Assembly (NCBI RefSeq): GCF_031454185.1
Contig: NZ_JAVDQI010000005.1
Span: forward strand, 62,001-126,000
Direction of reading: 5' to 3'
Origin: Methanococcoides alaskense
GTDB lineage: Archaea > Halobacteriota > Methanosarcinia > Methanosarcinales > Methanosarcinaceae
DNA length: 64,000 nucleotides
A model generated the notes under the pieces. That model had not been told where the DNA came from and searched no databases. It saw only the letters and a program-made list of their open reading frames with translations. Of this stretch, positions 33,697-43,195 are shown piece after piece. Position 1 is the stretch's first letter, and every line of letters starts with the position of its first letter. The position numbers were made by a program, and so were the translations under genes.

Positions 33697-35718
33697 TTAG
33701 TTCCTTCTTACGAAGTATGCTACTGCAAGGAGACCTGCAATTGCGAATACTGCTTCAAAGCCTGGAGTCTCATCTGGAGTCTCTTCAGGAGCTTCTTCGT
33801 CAGTTGTCTCGTTAACGGTTTCGTCAACTGTCTCGTTAACGGTCTCGTTAACTGTCTCGTCAACTGTCTCGTCAACTGTCTCGTCAACTGTCTCGTCAAC
33901 TGTCTCGTCAACTGTCTCGTCAACTGTCTCGTCAACTGCGCCTTCGATTGTCTGTTCAGTGAACAAGAAGAATCTTACATCATCGTTCTCACTGTCAGCA
34001 ACTCTGAAGTTGAGGCCTTCTGCGATCTCGATTGTTGAGTCCTTGTTCAAGGAGATCTCATTGTCAACGTTATCCATTGTGATGGTTCCGCTTGGACCTG
34101 TTGTGATAGAGTTTACTTCGAGGTCACCAAATTCATCACTTGTGTCGATTTCTATTACTTCATCGCTGATCAACCAAAGACCCTCGATGATAGCAAGACT
34201 GTCAACCTGACCCTGGAATACTTCGTTGATGTGTACTCTCAGCATAACGATATCATCTTCGCCACCAATGGTGGTGTCATATTCCCATGCGGAGTCGTCA
34301 GTGTTGTCTACAGTGTTGAATACTTCATCATCAATGAATTCGCCGTCTTTTGAAAGCTCGAGCCATACCTTGTTACCGTCAACATCGATCTGCTTTGGTG
34401 TGATTGCGAAACCTTCACCGAGTTCGAGTGTCTGACCGGTACGTAGGGTGTACTTGTCATCGGAGTCGAGGATCAACTTGGAAAGGATTCCAGGATCCTG
34501 GTCTATTGGAACGTATTCCTCTGCGAGGAAACCGATCTTGTCATAGGTGTTGACTGTAGCAGTGTCCCATCCTTCATAGGTGAAACCGACCTGCTGAATC
34601 TCTGCAGTGTATACAAGAGCATCCTCTGCAATGGTTCTGTTTTCGCCAGTAACGGTTACAGTCAGCTCTTCTGATGCAATATCGTCATCGATGTCATAGT
34701 AGAAACCAGCAAAGCTTGCTTCGTCCCATGTGAATACGTCACCTGAAGTTGTTGGTGAAGCAACAGTGCCTCTGATCTCATAGGTACCTGGCTCTGTGAT
34801 CTGCTTTACGAAGAAGAATCTAAGAGCATCTGTACCTGTTGCAGGATCTGCAGTCTGTATGGAAATACCATCAGAGATTGAAATAAGTGAATCATCGTTA
34901 AGAGTGATGTCATTGTCGACGTTCTTCATTTCGATCATTCCGCTTGCACCTGTTGTAATAGTTGTTACTTCGAGGTCACCGAATGAGTCACTTGTGTCGA
35001 TTTCTGTTACTTCATCGCTGATCAACCAGAGACCCTCGATGATAGCAAGACTGTCAACCTGACCCTGGAATACTTCGTTGATGTGTACTCTCAGCATAAT
35101 GATATCTTCTTCGCCACCAATGGTGGTGTCATATTCCCATGCGGAGTCGTCAGTGTTGTCTACAGTGTTGAATACTTCATCATCAATGAAGTTGCCGTCC
35201 TTTGTAAGCTCGAGCCATACCTTGTTACCGTCAACATCGATCTGCTTTGGTGTGATTGCGAAACCTTCACCGAGTTCGAGTGTCTGACCTGTACGAAGGG
35301 TGTACTTGTCATCGGAGTCGAGGATCAACTTGGAAAGGATTCCAGGATCCTGGTCTATTGGAACGTATTCCTCTGCGAGGAAACCGATCTTGTCAAATGT
35401 CTCACCATTGTTGTCCCATCCTTCGTAGGTGTATCCTACCTGCTGGATCTCTGCGGTGTAGACAAGGTCATCTTCTGCAATAACGTCAGCAGTACCAGTG
35501 AATGTGATGGATTCGGATCCGACACCATCATCAATGTCATAGTAGAATGCTGCGAAGTCATTAAAGTCAATTGAGTTTCCGTCGTTAGCGATGAGGTCAG
35601 TTAAATTGTCACCGCTGAAAACCGGACTTCGGATCTCAATTGTATCTGCTGCGCTTGCTACTGAAACAAAGCTCAGTACCATTAAAGCAGCCATTAAGAT
35701 TGCTATAAAGCTTTTCAT
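33697..35718 (-). CDS. Major S-layer protein (Methanosarcina-type tandem domain) with PGF-CTERM tail
   Basis: A 673-residue exported protein. Signal peptide FIAILMAALMVLSFVSVASA. Two tandem S-layer domains of the Methanosarcinales type (about 28-300 and 310-580) share long nearly identical stretches, e.g. VPIDQDPGILSKLILDSDDK and NEVFQGQVDSLAIIEGLW in each. Then a low-complexity stalk of twelve four-residue units (VDET/VNET, ending TDEE) and a PGF-CTERM sorting signal: TPGFEAVFAIAGLLAVAYFVRRN, the type processed by archaeosortase. Acidic composition is as expected for a surface lattice protein. Upstream lies a 530-bp gene-free region. Confidence 0.95.
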   Translation of the reverse strand: MKSFIAILMAALMVLSFVSVASAADTIEIRSPVFSGDNLTDLIANDGNSIDFNDFAAFYYDIDDGVGSESITFTGTADVIAEDDLVYTAEIQQVGYTYEGWDNNGETFDKIGFLAEEYVPIDQDPGILSKLILDSDDKYTLRTGQTLELGEGFAITPKQIDVDGNKVWLELTKDGNFIDDEVFNTVDNTDDSAWEYDTTIGGEEDIIMLRVHINEVFQGQVDSLAIIEGLWLISDEVTEIDTSDSFGDLEVTTITTGASGMIEMKNVDNDITLNDDSLISISDGISIQTADPATGTDALRFFFVKQITEPGTYEIRGTVASPTTSGDVFTWDEASFAGFYYDIDDDIASEELTVTVTGENRTIAEDALVYTAEIQQVGFTYEGWDTATVNTYDKIGFLAEEYVPIDQDPGILSKLILDSDDKYTLRTGQTLELGEGFAITPKQIDVDGNKVWLELSKDGEFIDDEVFNTVDNTDDSAWEYDTTIGGEDDIVMLRVHINEVFQGQVDSLAIIEGLWLISDEVIEIDTSDEFGDLEVNSITTGPSGTITMDNVDNEISLNKDSTIEIAEGLNFRVADSENDDVRFFLFTEQTIEGAVDETVDETVDETVDETVDETVDETVDETVNETVNETVDETVNETTDEEAPEETPDETPGFEAVFAIAGLLAVAYFVRRN
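33797..33938 (-). repeat. 12-bp tandem repeat encoding VDET/VNET stalk
   Basis: About twelve copies of a 12-bp unit, (on the plus strand TCGTCAACTGTC and variants) encode the Thr/Glu/Asp-rich stalk of the S-layer protein. Several neighbouring copies are identical, so unit number may vary between strains. Confidence 0.85.
34141..35392 (-). repeat. Internal duplication within the S-layer gene
   Basis: Segments at about 34141-34540 and 34995-35392 are nearly identical at DNA level over roughly 400 bp, while the flanking parts of the two S-layer domains have diverged. This pattern suggests recent gene conversion or a strong constraint on this half of the domain. Confidence 0.8.
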
Positions 35719-36249
35719 TATTTTCCTCCATTATTTAATATAAATAAGTTAGTGAGTCAGAATCAAGATAAACGAATTACCGAGTATCATTCTTTCAAAC
35801 AATGCACAAATACGTTCATTGCCGAAAGAGTCATCATCACCCTCTGAATCCCGTCATATTGGATTACATCTGTCTAATAAGAGAATTGCCTATTAAATCT
35901 TTTGTGGTCTCATTTAACAGATTTATAGCGAGGCATTAGTAAATATCGAAGCAAATTACGGTAAATGTCGAAGATAGACCTGCCAAATTGATATAAAAGG
36001 GTATGATATGGTCCATTTGGGTTCGTAAATTGTCGATTTATCACACATGGCCCATTTAAGTCCATTTTTAGCCAATCGATATTAAGCCAGCTTCAATAAA
36101 TTTATATGTACTTCATGTATATTATAAATAAAGCAAAAAACCCTATTTGGCATCATATATGTGTTATTTACCTATAATTGTTTAATATGCGTTGAATACC
36201 AGCTTCAAAACAACGTGTACATTATATAAGGCGAGGAGTGAAAAGATAA
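35719..36249. promoter_or_regulatory. 531-bp region between the S-layer and KaiC-like genes
   Basis: No gene found. Two similar palindromic blocks, ATGGTCCATTT (36008-36018) and ATGGCCCATTT (36047-36057), are spaced 39 bp apart. A strong plus-strand TATA (GATATAAAAGG, about 35990-36000) lies just before the first block. A second, ATTATATAAG (36221-36230), is immediately upstream of the KaiC-like gene, whose Shine-Dalgarno GAGGAGTG follows. The left part (35730-35930) probably carries the long leader and promoter of the S-layer gene; its TATA box could not be singled out. Confidence 0.45.
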
Positions 36250-37029
36250 ATGTTCGAAGGTTCAGATTCTGAAGAGATCTCAATGGAAGACGAAATTAAT
36301 AGGGTCAAGACCGGGATTCCCGGATTTGATGAACTATGCGGAGGCGGAATAATTCGTGACCGCACATACCTTATATCAGGCACCTCAGGAGCCGGAAAAA
36401 CTAACTTTTCTGTGCAGTATATATATAATGGTATAACAAAATACGGCGAGAACGGTATAATCGTTGCAACCGAAGAAAGACCAGAGCAGATACGTGAGAA
36501 CGTAATGAAATTCGGCTGGGACCTTCAAGCCCTCGAAGACGAAGGAAAGCTCGTTATCATCGATGCATGTTCTACCAAGATCGGAATTCCATCACAGGAA
36601 AAATATGTCGATGTCAGACCATTCGACACACGTTCAATGATGGACCAGATCATCGCAACACAGGAAGAGATCAACGCTAAAAGAGCCCTCATCGATTCCA
36701 CGACCTCGATCAGCTTCTATCTCCATGACCCTGCAAAGATACGTGTGGAACTGCTAAAACTTAGCACCACACTGGAAGTAATAGGACTAACCTCACTAAT
36801 GACATGTGAGATCGTAGATGAAAATAGCCCTGCAAGGTTCGGTGTAGAAACGTTTGTAACAGACGGTACCGTTGTGCTTCATAACGCCATGCACGATAAC
36901 GTCCGCACACGAACCATGGAAATATTCAAGATGCGTGGTTCAAATCACAGCAAGAAACTCCACCCATACGACATCACTCCCGAAGGTTTTGTAATACACC
37001 CACACGAAGAAGTGTATACAGCATTCTGA
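36250..37029 (+). CDS. KaiC-like RecA-superfamily ATPase (single domain)
   Basis: A 259-residue cytosolic protein with one KaiC domain. It opens with DEINRVKTGIPGFDELCGGGIIRDRTYLISGTSGAGKTNFSVQYIYNG, containing the KaiC lead-in and Walker A GTSGAGKT. The acidic pair of KaiC is in IIVATEERPEQI. Walker B is KRALIDSTTSI. The end, TMEIFKMRGSNHSKKLHPYDITPEGFVIHPHEEV, is typical of archaeal KaiC-like proteins. These are common in euryarchaea, often linked to signalling or motility; partner unknown here. Starts after GAGGAGTG. A strong hairpin terminator follows. Confidence 0.92.
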   Translation: MFEGSDSEEISMEDEINRVKTGIPGFDELCGGGIIRDRTYLISGTSGAGKTNFSVQYIYNGITKYGENGIIVATEERPEQIRENVMKFGWDLQALEDEGKLVIIDACSTKIGIPSQEKYVDVRPFDTRSMMDQIIATQEEINAKRALIDSTTSISFYLHDPAKIRVELLKLSTTLEVIGLTSLMTCEIVDENSPARFGVETFVTDGTVVLHNAMHDNVRTRTMEIFKMRGSNHSKKLHPYDITPEGFVIHPHEEVYTAF

Positions 37030-37057
37030 AAATTCAGGAAAGAAAAATAACAACAAC

Positions 37058-37081
37058 AGACATCCCAATTAGGGGATGTCT
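37058..37081 (+). terminator. Terminator of the KaiC-like gene
   Basis: AGACATCCC (37058-37066) and GGGATGTCT (37073-37081) form a perfect 9-bp stem with a six-base loop, followed by TTGCTTTTC. Confidence 0.7.
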
Positions 37082-37283
37082 TTGCTTTTCTTAAAGACCA
37101 TCACAGGCCAGGATACATATCTTCATTACCACATTCAATACATTTATAGATCACAAGGTCACGCCCATCATTATCACGCTTTTTATGGCTGGAAATCTCC
37201 AACGGTTCATATGACCCTCATATATCGTACATCTACAATTCATCCAGATCACCTGAATACAACAAATTCAATTATATTATCAT

Positions 37284-39992
37284 TCAAATATCTCTTTTAA
37301 AATTATTCCATTGGACTTCCCGATCTACCGGTAAAACCTTCTTGACCAACTCTGCCATTACCATGGTCAAAAAAGCAGCAGATATTGGAATGAACCAATC
37401 CATCAAACTCAAAGGTACAAGGTCGAACAACTGCCCAAGGGGCCTTACATACATTACAACCATGGTCAACAAAAACGTACTTGCCACCCCTACAAGCATA
37501 AGTTTGTTAGTGAAGACACCCACACTCAAAAAGGAAGATGTCAATGACCTGAACACGAACGGAATGAAAAGAATCATACTAACTATCGTTGCAAACGTCA
37601 GCGTACGAGCTTTCTCAAGATCACCGGCAGGATCGGAAAGTACGAACACGAGGAAACAAACGACCCCCATGAGAGCAGCTATACTGACCACTAGCATCAG
37701 ATTTCTCCTATTGAGTATCTTCTCCCCCGGTCTTCTGGGACTTTCATACATCACCTCATCTCGCACCGGATCAAGTCCAAGCGCTATTGCCGGCATGACC
37801 TCATCGAACATATTAATGAAAAGAATCTGCAATGCAAGCAGCGGGATAAGATCGAACCCTAAAAGGATAATACCCAGCATAATGAGGATTATCTCAGTAA
37901 AATTTCTCGAAACAAGATATGTAGTAAATTTCTCAATATTCTCATAAATAGCACGACCACGTTTCACAGCCTCCACAATGGTCCCAAAATTATCGTCCTG
38001 CAAGACCATAAGACTGGATTCTTTGGCAACATCCGTACCTTTTATCCCCATGGATATACCAATATCCGCCCTCTTAAGCGCCGGAGCATCATTAACGCCA
38101 TCTCCTGTCATGGCAACAACATGCCCCCTATTCTGCAATGCCTTCACTATCCTCAATTTCTGTTCAGGCATGACCCTTGCATAGACACTGATGCCCTCGA
38201 CAAGCTTGTCAAACTCCCCATCATCAAGGGATAGAAGTTCACTTCCGGTAATTGAACCATCTTTGATAATGCCATGAAGCCTTTCATCCATCCCATCCAG
38301 AGAACCATGATAATCAGCCATCAATCCTATCTTTTTCCCTATGGCCTTGGCCGTCTCCTCATTATCGCCTGTTATCATCACGACCCTTATACCTGCCCGC
38401 CTGCACAGAGCTATCGATTCTTTAGCCTCTTCCCTCACAGGATCTATCATGGCCACAAGGCCTACGAAAATAAGGTCCTTCTCAGAATCCTCAACTGCCG
38501 TACCTTCAGGTAACTTCCTATATGAAACACCAAGCACACGATATGCAGAACTTGCAAACCCATTATTCTCATCAAGTATCCCTTTGACATCCGCAGCGCT
38601 CAGATCGTGGACACCATCATCCCTCTCTATCGAAACACATCTGTCAAGAACAAATTCAGGAGCCCCTTTACAAAATACCAGCCTACCCTCAGGGCTTTCA
38701 TGGATCGTTGTCATGAGCTTTCTTTCAGAAGTGAACATAATCTCATGTACCTTCTCATATTCCACCTCAAGATCATCTTTCCATAACCCTGCTTTCGCTG
38801 CAGCTACTATAAGTGATACTTCGGTAGGATCACCTGAAACTTCCCATACCCCATGCCTTTGGACCAGTGAAGCATTGTTACATAAGGATATACCTGTGAG
38901 CAAAGTTCCAAGCGCCTTGTTCTCATTTACATCTGCTTCCAAATCATCTTTTAAAAGAACACCTTCGGGCTCGTATCCGATACCAGTCACATCAAAGAAC
39001 TGGCCATTGACAAATAATTTCTCCACGGTCATCTCGTTCTTCGTCAATGTTCCTGTCTTATCAGTGCATATCACAGTAGTAGAACCCAGGGTCTCAACCC
39101 CCAACATCCTCCTTATGATAGCATTATGTTTTGCCATACGATTCATGCCATAGGCAAGCGTTATGGTCATAGTAAGGGGAAGTCCTTCAGGAACAGCAGC
39201 CACTGCCAGTGCAAGAGCAATGATAAGCATCCCCTCAAGCGGTGCACCTGTGGCATAACCCAGAACAAAAGTGAGACCAGAAGCAACAAGGGCAATGATG
39301 GCCAGATGCTTTGAAAGCTCGTTGATCTTTTGCTGGAGGGGTGTCATAACCTCATCTTCCTGTATCATGGAAGCAATGCCACCCAGCTGGGTCTGCATAC
39401 CAGTGGCCGTAACAACTGCCTTGCATTTACCATGCACTATCTGAGTACCCGAAAAAATAGGATCTCCGATACCTTTTTCTATCGAAAAGCTCTCGCCGGT
39501 GATCGCAGATTCATCAACTTTCAATCTCATTATCTCAAAAACAAAAGCATCCGCTGCGACCTTATCGCCGGTCTCCAGAACGAGGACATCCCCCACAACG
39601 ATATCCCGGGTAGGGATCTCTGCCACAGTACCATCCCTGACAACATGGGTTATGGACTGGACCATCCTTTTAAGTGCTTCCATGGCTTTTTCAGCCTTAT
39701 ATTCCTGAACAAAACCAAGAACAATAACAAAAGCAACTAAAAAGATGATGACACCAAAGTTCACAACCTCATCTATCATAAGAGAGATCACAGCCGCTGC
39801 CAGAAGGACCCAGACGATAAAATTGGTGAACTGCCTTAACAGTACTTTAGCAGGTGTGATCTTCGCTTTTTCCTGAAGCTCATTAAAACCTGATACCTCT
39901 AGCCTCTTTTTCACATCTGTCTCAGAAAGACCTGATCTGGAACTATCCACTTCAGCAAAAACAGACTCGATATCAGTATTTTCATATACCAA
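37284..39992 (-). CDS. P-type cation (Ca2+-type) ATPase
   Basis: A P2-type cation pump of about 902 residues. Motifs: ITGESFSIEKG (TGES of the actuator domain), PEGLPLTMTITLAYGMNR in M4, phosphorylation site ICTDKTGTLTKNEMT near residue 308, KGAPEFVLDRC, MITGDNEETA, MTGDGVNDAPALKRADIG in the hinge. M6 reads FINMFDEVMPAIALG, giving Asn, Asp and Glu at the positions of the SERCA ion site. Ca2+ is therefore likely, but Mn2+ or other ions cannot be excluded. The start is uncertain: a GTG at 40004 overlaps the GGAG site, so a TTG at 39992 (MVYENTDIESVF) is preferred. The N-terminal cation-ATPase domain is present. No operon partner. Confidence 0.93.
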   Translation of the reverse strand: MVYENTDIESVFAEVDSSRSGLSETDVKKRLEVSGFNELQEKAKITPAKVLLRQFTNFIVWVLLAAAVISLMIDEVVNFGVIIFLVAFVIVLGFVQEYKAEKAMEALKRMVQSITHVVRDGTVAEIPTRDIVVGDVLVLETGDKVAADAFVFEIMRLKVDESAITGESFSIEKGIGDPIFSGTQIVHGKCKAVVTATGMQTQLGGIASMIQEDEVMTPLQQKINELSKHLAIIALVASGLTFVLGYATGAPLEGMLIIALALAVAAVPEGLPLTMTITLAYGMNRMAKHNAIIRRMLGVETLGSTTVICTDKTGTLTKNEMTVEKLFVNGQFFDVTGIGYEPEGVLLKDDLEADVNENKALGTLLTGISLCNNASLVQRHGVWEVSGDPTEVSLIVAAAKAGLWKDDLEVEYEKVHEIMFTSERKLMTTIHESPEGRLVFCKGAPEFVLDRCVSIERDDGVHDLSAADVKGILDENNGFASSAYRVLGVSYRKLPEGTAVEDSEKDLIFVGLVAMIDPVREEAKESIALCRRAGIRVVMITGDNEETAKAIGKKIGLMADYHGSLDGMDERLHGIIKDGSITGSELLSLDDGEFDKLVEGISVYARVMPEQKLRIVKALQNRGHVVAMTGDGVNDAPALKRADIGISMGIKGTDVAKESSLMVLQDDNFGTIVEAVKRGRAIYENIEKFTTYLVSRNFTEIILIMLGIILLGFDLIPLLALQILFINMFDEVMPAIALGLDPVRDEVMYESPRRPGEKILNRRNLMLVVSIAALMGVVCFLVFVLSDPAGDLEKARTLTFATIVSMILFIPFVFRSLTSSFLSVGVFTNKLMLVGVASTFLLTMVVMYVRPLGQLFDLVPLSLMDWFIPISAAFLTMVMAELVKKVLPVDREVQWNNFKRDI

Positions 39993-40165
39993 TGAAACAC
40001 ACACTCCAAATTAAATATGTTACAATAGTATTTCTTGATTTGCCATCAGCTTCAAAAATGAGCTTACACCATCCCCATCAATATCATTTAGGTAAATCTA
40101 AATAACTGCATAGACAATTTTCTTTTACCACTAATGGAATATCTAATTATTGTGGAGGTACTAAC

Positions 40166-40612
40166 ATGGCATGTGACCTAGAGATCAAAGAAAGAATAAA
40201 TGAATACTTGAAAGAACACCCATACTTAAACCTTGCAACCGTTAGCCCGGATGGAAGACCAATGGTCCACAGCATGGCTTTTGCATCAGCCGGTCCGGTC
40301 GTTCACTTCGGAACAGGGAATACCACAAGGAAATTCCGTAATATCGAACAGAACCCAAACGTCGCATTCACAGTCGATGAAGACGGATCTGATGTAATGA
40401 ACATAACAGGCATTCAAATGGAAGGCAAAGCATCATTTGTGACAGATGAAGCAGAATTAGAGCAGATATTCCAGTTAATGCTAGAAAAATTCCCGTTCAT
40501 GAAGGAACTACCAAAGAACCCGGACAATGTAATCATAAAAGTAGAGCCAACAAAAGCTTTCTTCCTTGACTACGCCGTTGAGTTTGGATTCAGGTACGAA
40601 GTCGCTTACTGA
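40166..40612 (+). CDS. Pyridoxamine 5'-phosphate oxidase-fold protein
   Basis: A 148-residue split-barrel flavin-type protein: INEYLKEHPYLNLATVSPDGRPMVHSMAFASAGPVVHFGTGNTTRKFRNIEQNPNVAFTVDED, a typical PPOX opening, followed by TGIQMEGKASFVTD and IKVEPTKAFFLDYAVEFG. Cofactor may be FMN, FAD or F420 (family knowledge). Start ATG follows GTGGAGGTAC. A hairpin spans the stop codon and probably ends the transcript. Not clearly related to the PPOX protein at 4.5 kb beyond fold. Confidence 0.87.
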   Translation: MACDLEIKERINEYLKEHPYLNLATVSPDGRPMVHSMAFASAGPVVHFGTGNTTRKFRNIEQNPNVAFTVDEDGSDVMNITGIQMEGKASFVTDEAELEQIFQLMLEKFPFMKELPKNPDNVIIKVEPTKAFFLDYAVEFGFRYEVAY

Positions 40613-40630
40613 CTTCGCACTTTATCTTTT
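40597..40630 (+). terminator. Terminator overlapping the PPOX stop codon
   Basis: CGAAGTC (40597-40603) and GACTTCG (40611-40617) form a 7-bp stem around the TGA stop, followed by a CTTTATCTTTTT tract. Confidence 0.55.
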
Positions 40631-40670
40631 TCCATTTTATCCATCCTAAAGGCAAAACTGAGATGTCAGA

Positions 40671-41966
40671 TCAGCATCCGCTTTCCTTGCGTTCTGTGAT
40701 ATCCTGGATAACTCCCTGATAATCGGTCACTTTGCCCTCATTATCCCGCTGTATGAAAGTCTGTTCATCTACCCATCTGATATCGCCTGAGCGGGTCAAT
40801 ATACGATATTCCTTTACGAACATCTTCCCGCCTTCATTGCATATATCCGAAAGTTCGAGCTGAACCTCAGGCAGGTCATCAGCATGGATAATATTCCCAT
40901 AAAGAAGGTCACCCGAGAGGAAATCATCCACATCATAGCCAAACTGAGTTATATTATCCGACACAAACTCCACCGGCCATAGCTCCTTTTCATCATCCTC
41001 GCCTGCCTTCCAAAGAAAAGCGACCACAGGACTATGATTCACGATCGTCTCAAGTGCCTGTTTCCTTGAAAGGAGATCATTCTGCTTTACCAGAGCCTCA
41101 TCCAATGCGATCTCACTCAACTTTTGTTTTGTGATATCCTGCACAATTCCCTGGAAATGTGTTACATTGCCGTTCACATCTCTTTTGATAAAGGTCTTCT
41201 CATTGACCCACAGCAGCTCTCCTGCCTTTGTCAATAAACGATACTCATGGATGTAATCATCATATCCTTCCCTAGACCTCTGCTCAAGCTCGTCTTTAAC
41301 AGCATTATAGTCGTCCGGATGGATCAGATCCCCATAGACGATCCTTCCAAGCACGAAATCCTCTGCACTAAAACCAAGTCTTGAAACGTTAGCAGAAGCA
41401 TAATCAGCAGGCCAGAACTCCTCTGCTCTCCAAAGGAAGACCATCGTAGAACTATTGTTGATTATATCCTCAAGGTTCTTTTGTTCCTTCAATGCCTTCT
41501 CACACAGCATTTCATTGTTCTTCTGATCAGTGATATCAAAAATAGTACCCTGATAATGGGTCACATTACCATTCTCGTCCCGTTGGAGATATGTCCTTTC
41601 ATCGACCCAGCGAATATCCCCTGATTCCAGAACGATACGGTATTCCTGATCAAAGAAGCTCTTACCTTCCACACGACTTTTTTCGAGAGACAGTTGAACT
41701 CGCCTCAGATCTTCCCCATAGACAATATCAGCATAATGAAGCCTTCCAGATATGAAATCCTCCACGGTATAGCCTAACTGGGTGACGTTTGCAGAAACAT
41801 ATTCCACTGGCCACTTTTCCTCAGGAGTGTTATCTGCGGTCCATAAAAAAGCAATAACAGGACTATGATCTATTATATTTTCAAGTATTTCCTTCCTGTC
41901 AAGAACTTTTTCCAACGGACTTTTCCCCGATCTGCTGCCAGTTTCATTCGATATGTTTGATTCCAT
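40671..41966 (-). CDS. Protein with three PAS/PAC domains and no output domain
   Basis: A 431-residue soluble protein made of three consecutive PAS-PAC units, at about 25-150, 160-280 and 300-425. Each repeats the same elements: VIAFLW or MVFLW, EFVSDNITQFGYDVDDFLSGDLLYGNIIHADDLPEVQLEL, then EYRILTRSGDIRWVDEQTFIQRDNEGKVTDYQGVIQDIT. There is no histidine kinase, GGDEF or HTH domain and no membrane segment. It might act as a partner for a separate kinase or regulator. Start follows GGGGGCTATGT. Methanosarcinales encode many PAS proteins, but output-less triples are less usual. Confidence 0.9.
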   Translation of the reverse strand: MESNISNETGSRSGKSPLEKVLDRKEILENIIDHSPVIAFLWTADNTPEEKWPVEYVSANVTQLGYTVEDFISGRLHYADIVYGEDLRRVQLSLEKSRVEGKSFFDQEYRIVLESGDIRWVDERTYLQRDENGNVTHYQGTIFDITDQKNNEMLCEKALKEQKNLEDIINNSSTMVFLWRAEEFWPADYASANVSRLGFSAEDFVLGRIVYGDLIHPDDYNAVKDELEQRSREGYDDYIHEYRLLTKAGELLWVNEKTFIKRDVNGNVTHFQGIVQDITKQKLSEIALDEALVKQNDLLSRKQALETIVNHSPVVAFLWKAGEDDEKELWPVEFVSDNITQFGYDVDDFLSGDLLYGNIIHADDLPEVQLELSDICNEGGKMFVKEYRILTRSGDIRWVDEQTFIQRDNEGKVTDYQGVIQDITERKESGC

Positions 41967-42022
41967 ACATAGCCCCCAATTTTAATGATCAACTTCTTTA
42001 ATAACTTATTAGACGGATGAGT

Positions 42023-43195
42023 TTAAGTATTATTCGAATTTGCCCTGTTTTTGAACTGTATGGCCTTCTTAAGGAGTACCGGCGAAACAAAAATTGAGAC
42101 CGCCACCATCAAGACAATCGCCGAGAACACTTCATCCCCTATTATCCCCATCTCTTTTCCTATAGAGATCAATACAAGTTCCACCCCTGCCCTCGGCATG
42201 ACACCAACCCCGAATATAAGACTGTCATAATTATCAAAACCTATCAAACGACTTCCCAGAAAGCCCCCTATCAGTTTTCCTAAAAGAGCAAGTACAACAA
42301 CAAGCACCGAGAAGAGGCCTATTGTTTGTAAGGTAGCAATATTAAGGGATATTCCAATAAATGCAAAGAAAATAGGAACAAAAATACCATAGGCAAGCCC
42401 TGTGACCTTACTTTGCACATGCTCGATCTTCGCATGGGGAACATCTGAGAGCATTACCCCTCCAATGAACGCACCTATCACAGCATGAAGGCCAAAAACC
42501 TCTGCAAGGTACGCAGAGAAAAGGGCGATCACTATCACAAATGCAAAGATAGATTCCTTGACATGCATCCTATGAATCTGATCAAAGAGTTTGGAAAATA
42601 CCCATTTTCTTAAGGAGAACATGATCGCCACGAAAGCAACCATCTTCAACAATATTATTAGAACCTGCACCCCGGAGGGGAATTGTTCGTAGGTTGCCAT
42701 GGTCACTACAATGGAAAGAAGAAAGATCCCTATGATATCATCAAATATAGCTGATGTTAGCATCATGGAACCTGGTTTGCTCGAGAGGTAATCCATGTCA
42801 ATGAGAGTCCTGACCACCACACCGATACTTGTCGGACTGAAAGCAACTCCTATAAAGATGCTTTCAAGGACACTTAAATGAAAATACACACCAATTGCCG
42901 CTCCAAAAGAGAAAGCAACAATTACCTGAACTACTGTAACAACAGAAGCTTTCGCAGAGGACTCTTTCAAATCACGAAGATGGACTTCCTTGTAACCTGC
43001 TGTGAACAAAAGGAAGATAGCACCCATTTCAGCCAGGAACTTCAGTATATCCGATTCCTGATGTATCAAAAGTATCCCGAGAACCATACCGGAAAGCAGT
43101 TCCCCAAGAATTGAAGGAAAACCTGCCCTTTCTAATACTTCGCCAAAAAGCTTAGCCAGTAGAAGTATGAGCAAAATATGAAGAAGGATCTCCAT
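42023..43195 (-). CDS. Na+/H+ antiporter (CPA2/KefB family)
   Basis: A 390-residue transporter with about 12-13 membrane helices. The family signatures are LAKLFGEVLERAGFPSILGELLSGMVLGI, IFLLFTAGYKEVHLRDLK, VAFSPTSIGVVVRTLIDMDYLSSKPGSMMLTSAIFDDIIGIFLLS, the last containing the DD pair of the ion-binding site in the unwound helix, and GLHAVIGAFIGGVMLSDVPHAK. No cytoplasmic TrkA domain is attached. The ATG directly abuts the stop of the CBS gene upstream, so the CBS protein may be its regulatory partner. Confidence 0.92.
   Translation of the reverse strand: MEILLHILLILLLAKLFGEVLERAGFPSILGELLSGMVLGILLIHQESDILKFLAEMGAIFLLFTAGYKEVHLRDLKESSAKASVVTVVQVIVAFSFGAAIGVYFHLSVLESIFIGVAFSPTSIGVVVRTLIDMDYLSSKPGSMMLTSAIFDDIIGIFLLSIVVTMATYEQFPSGVQVLIILLKMVAFVAIMFSLRKWVFSKLFDQIHRMHVKESIFAFVIVIALFSAYLAEVFGLHAVIGAFIGGVMLSDVPHAKIEHVQSKVTGLAYGIFVPIFFAFIGISLNIATLQTIGLFSVLVVVLALLGKLIGGFLGSRLIGFDNYDSLIFGVGVMPRAGVELVLISIGKEMGIIGDEVFSAIVLMVAVSIFVSPVLLKKAIQFKNRANSNNT

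Noticed and set aside
38341..39153. 270-aa serine-rich open frame opposite the P-type ATPase
   Set aside because: Ser/Thr/Pro-rich composition typical of antisense translation of a real gene.
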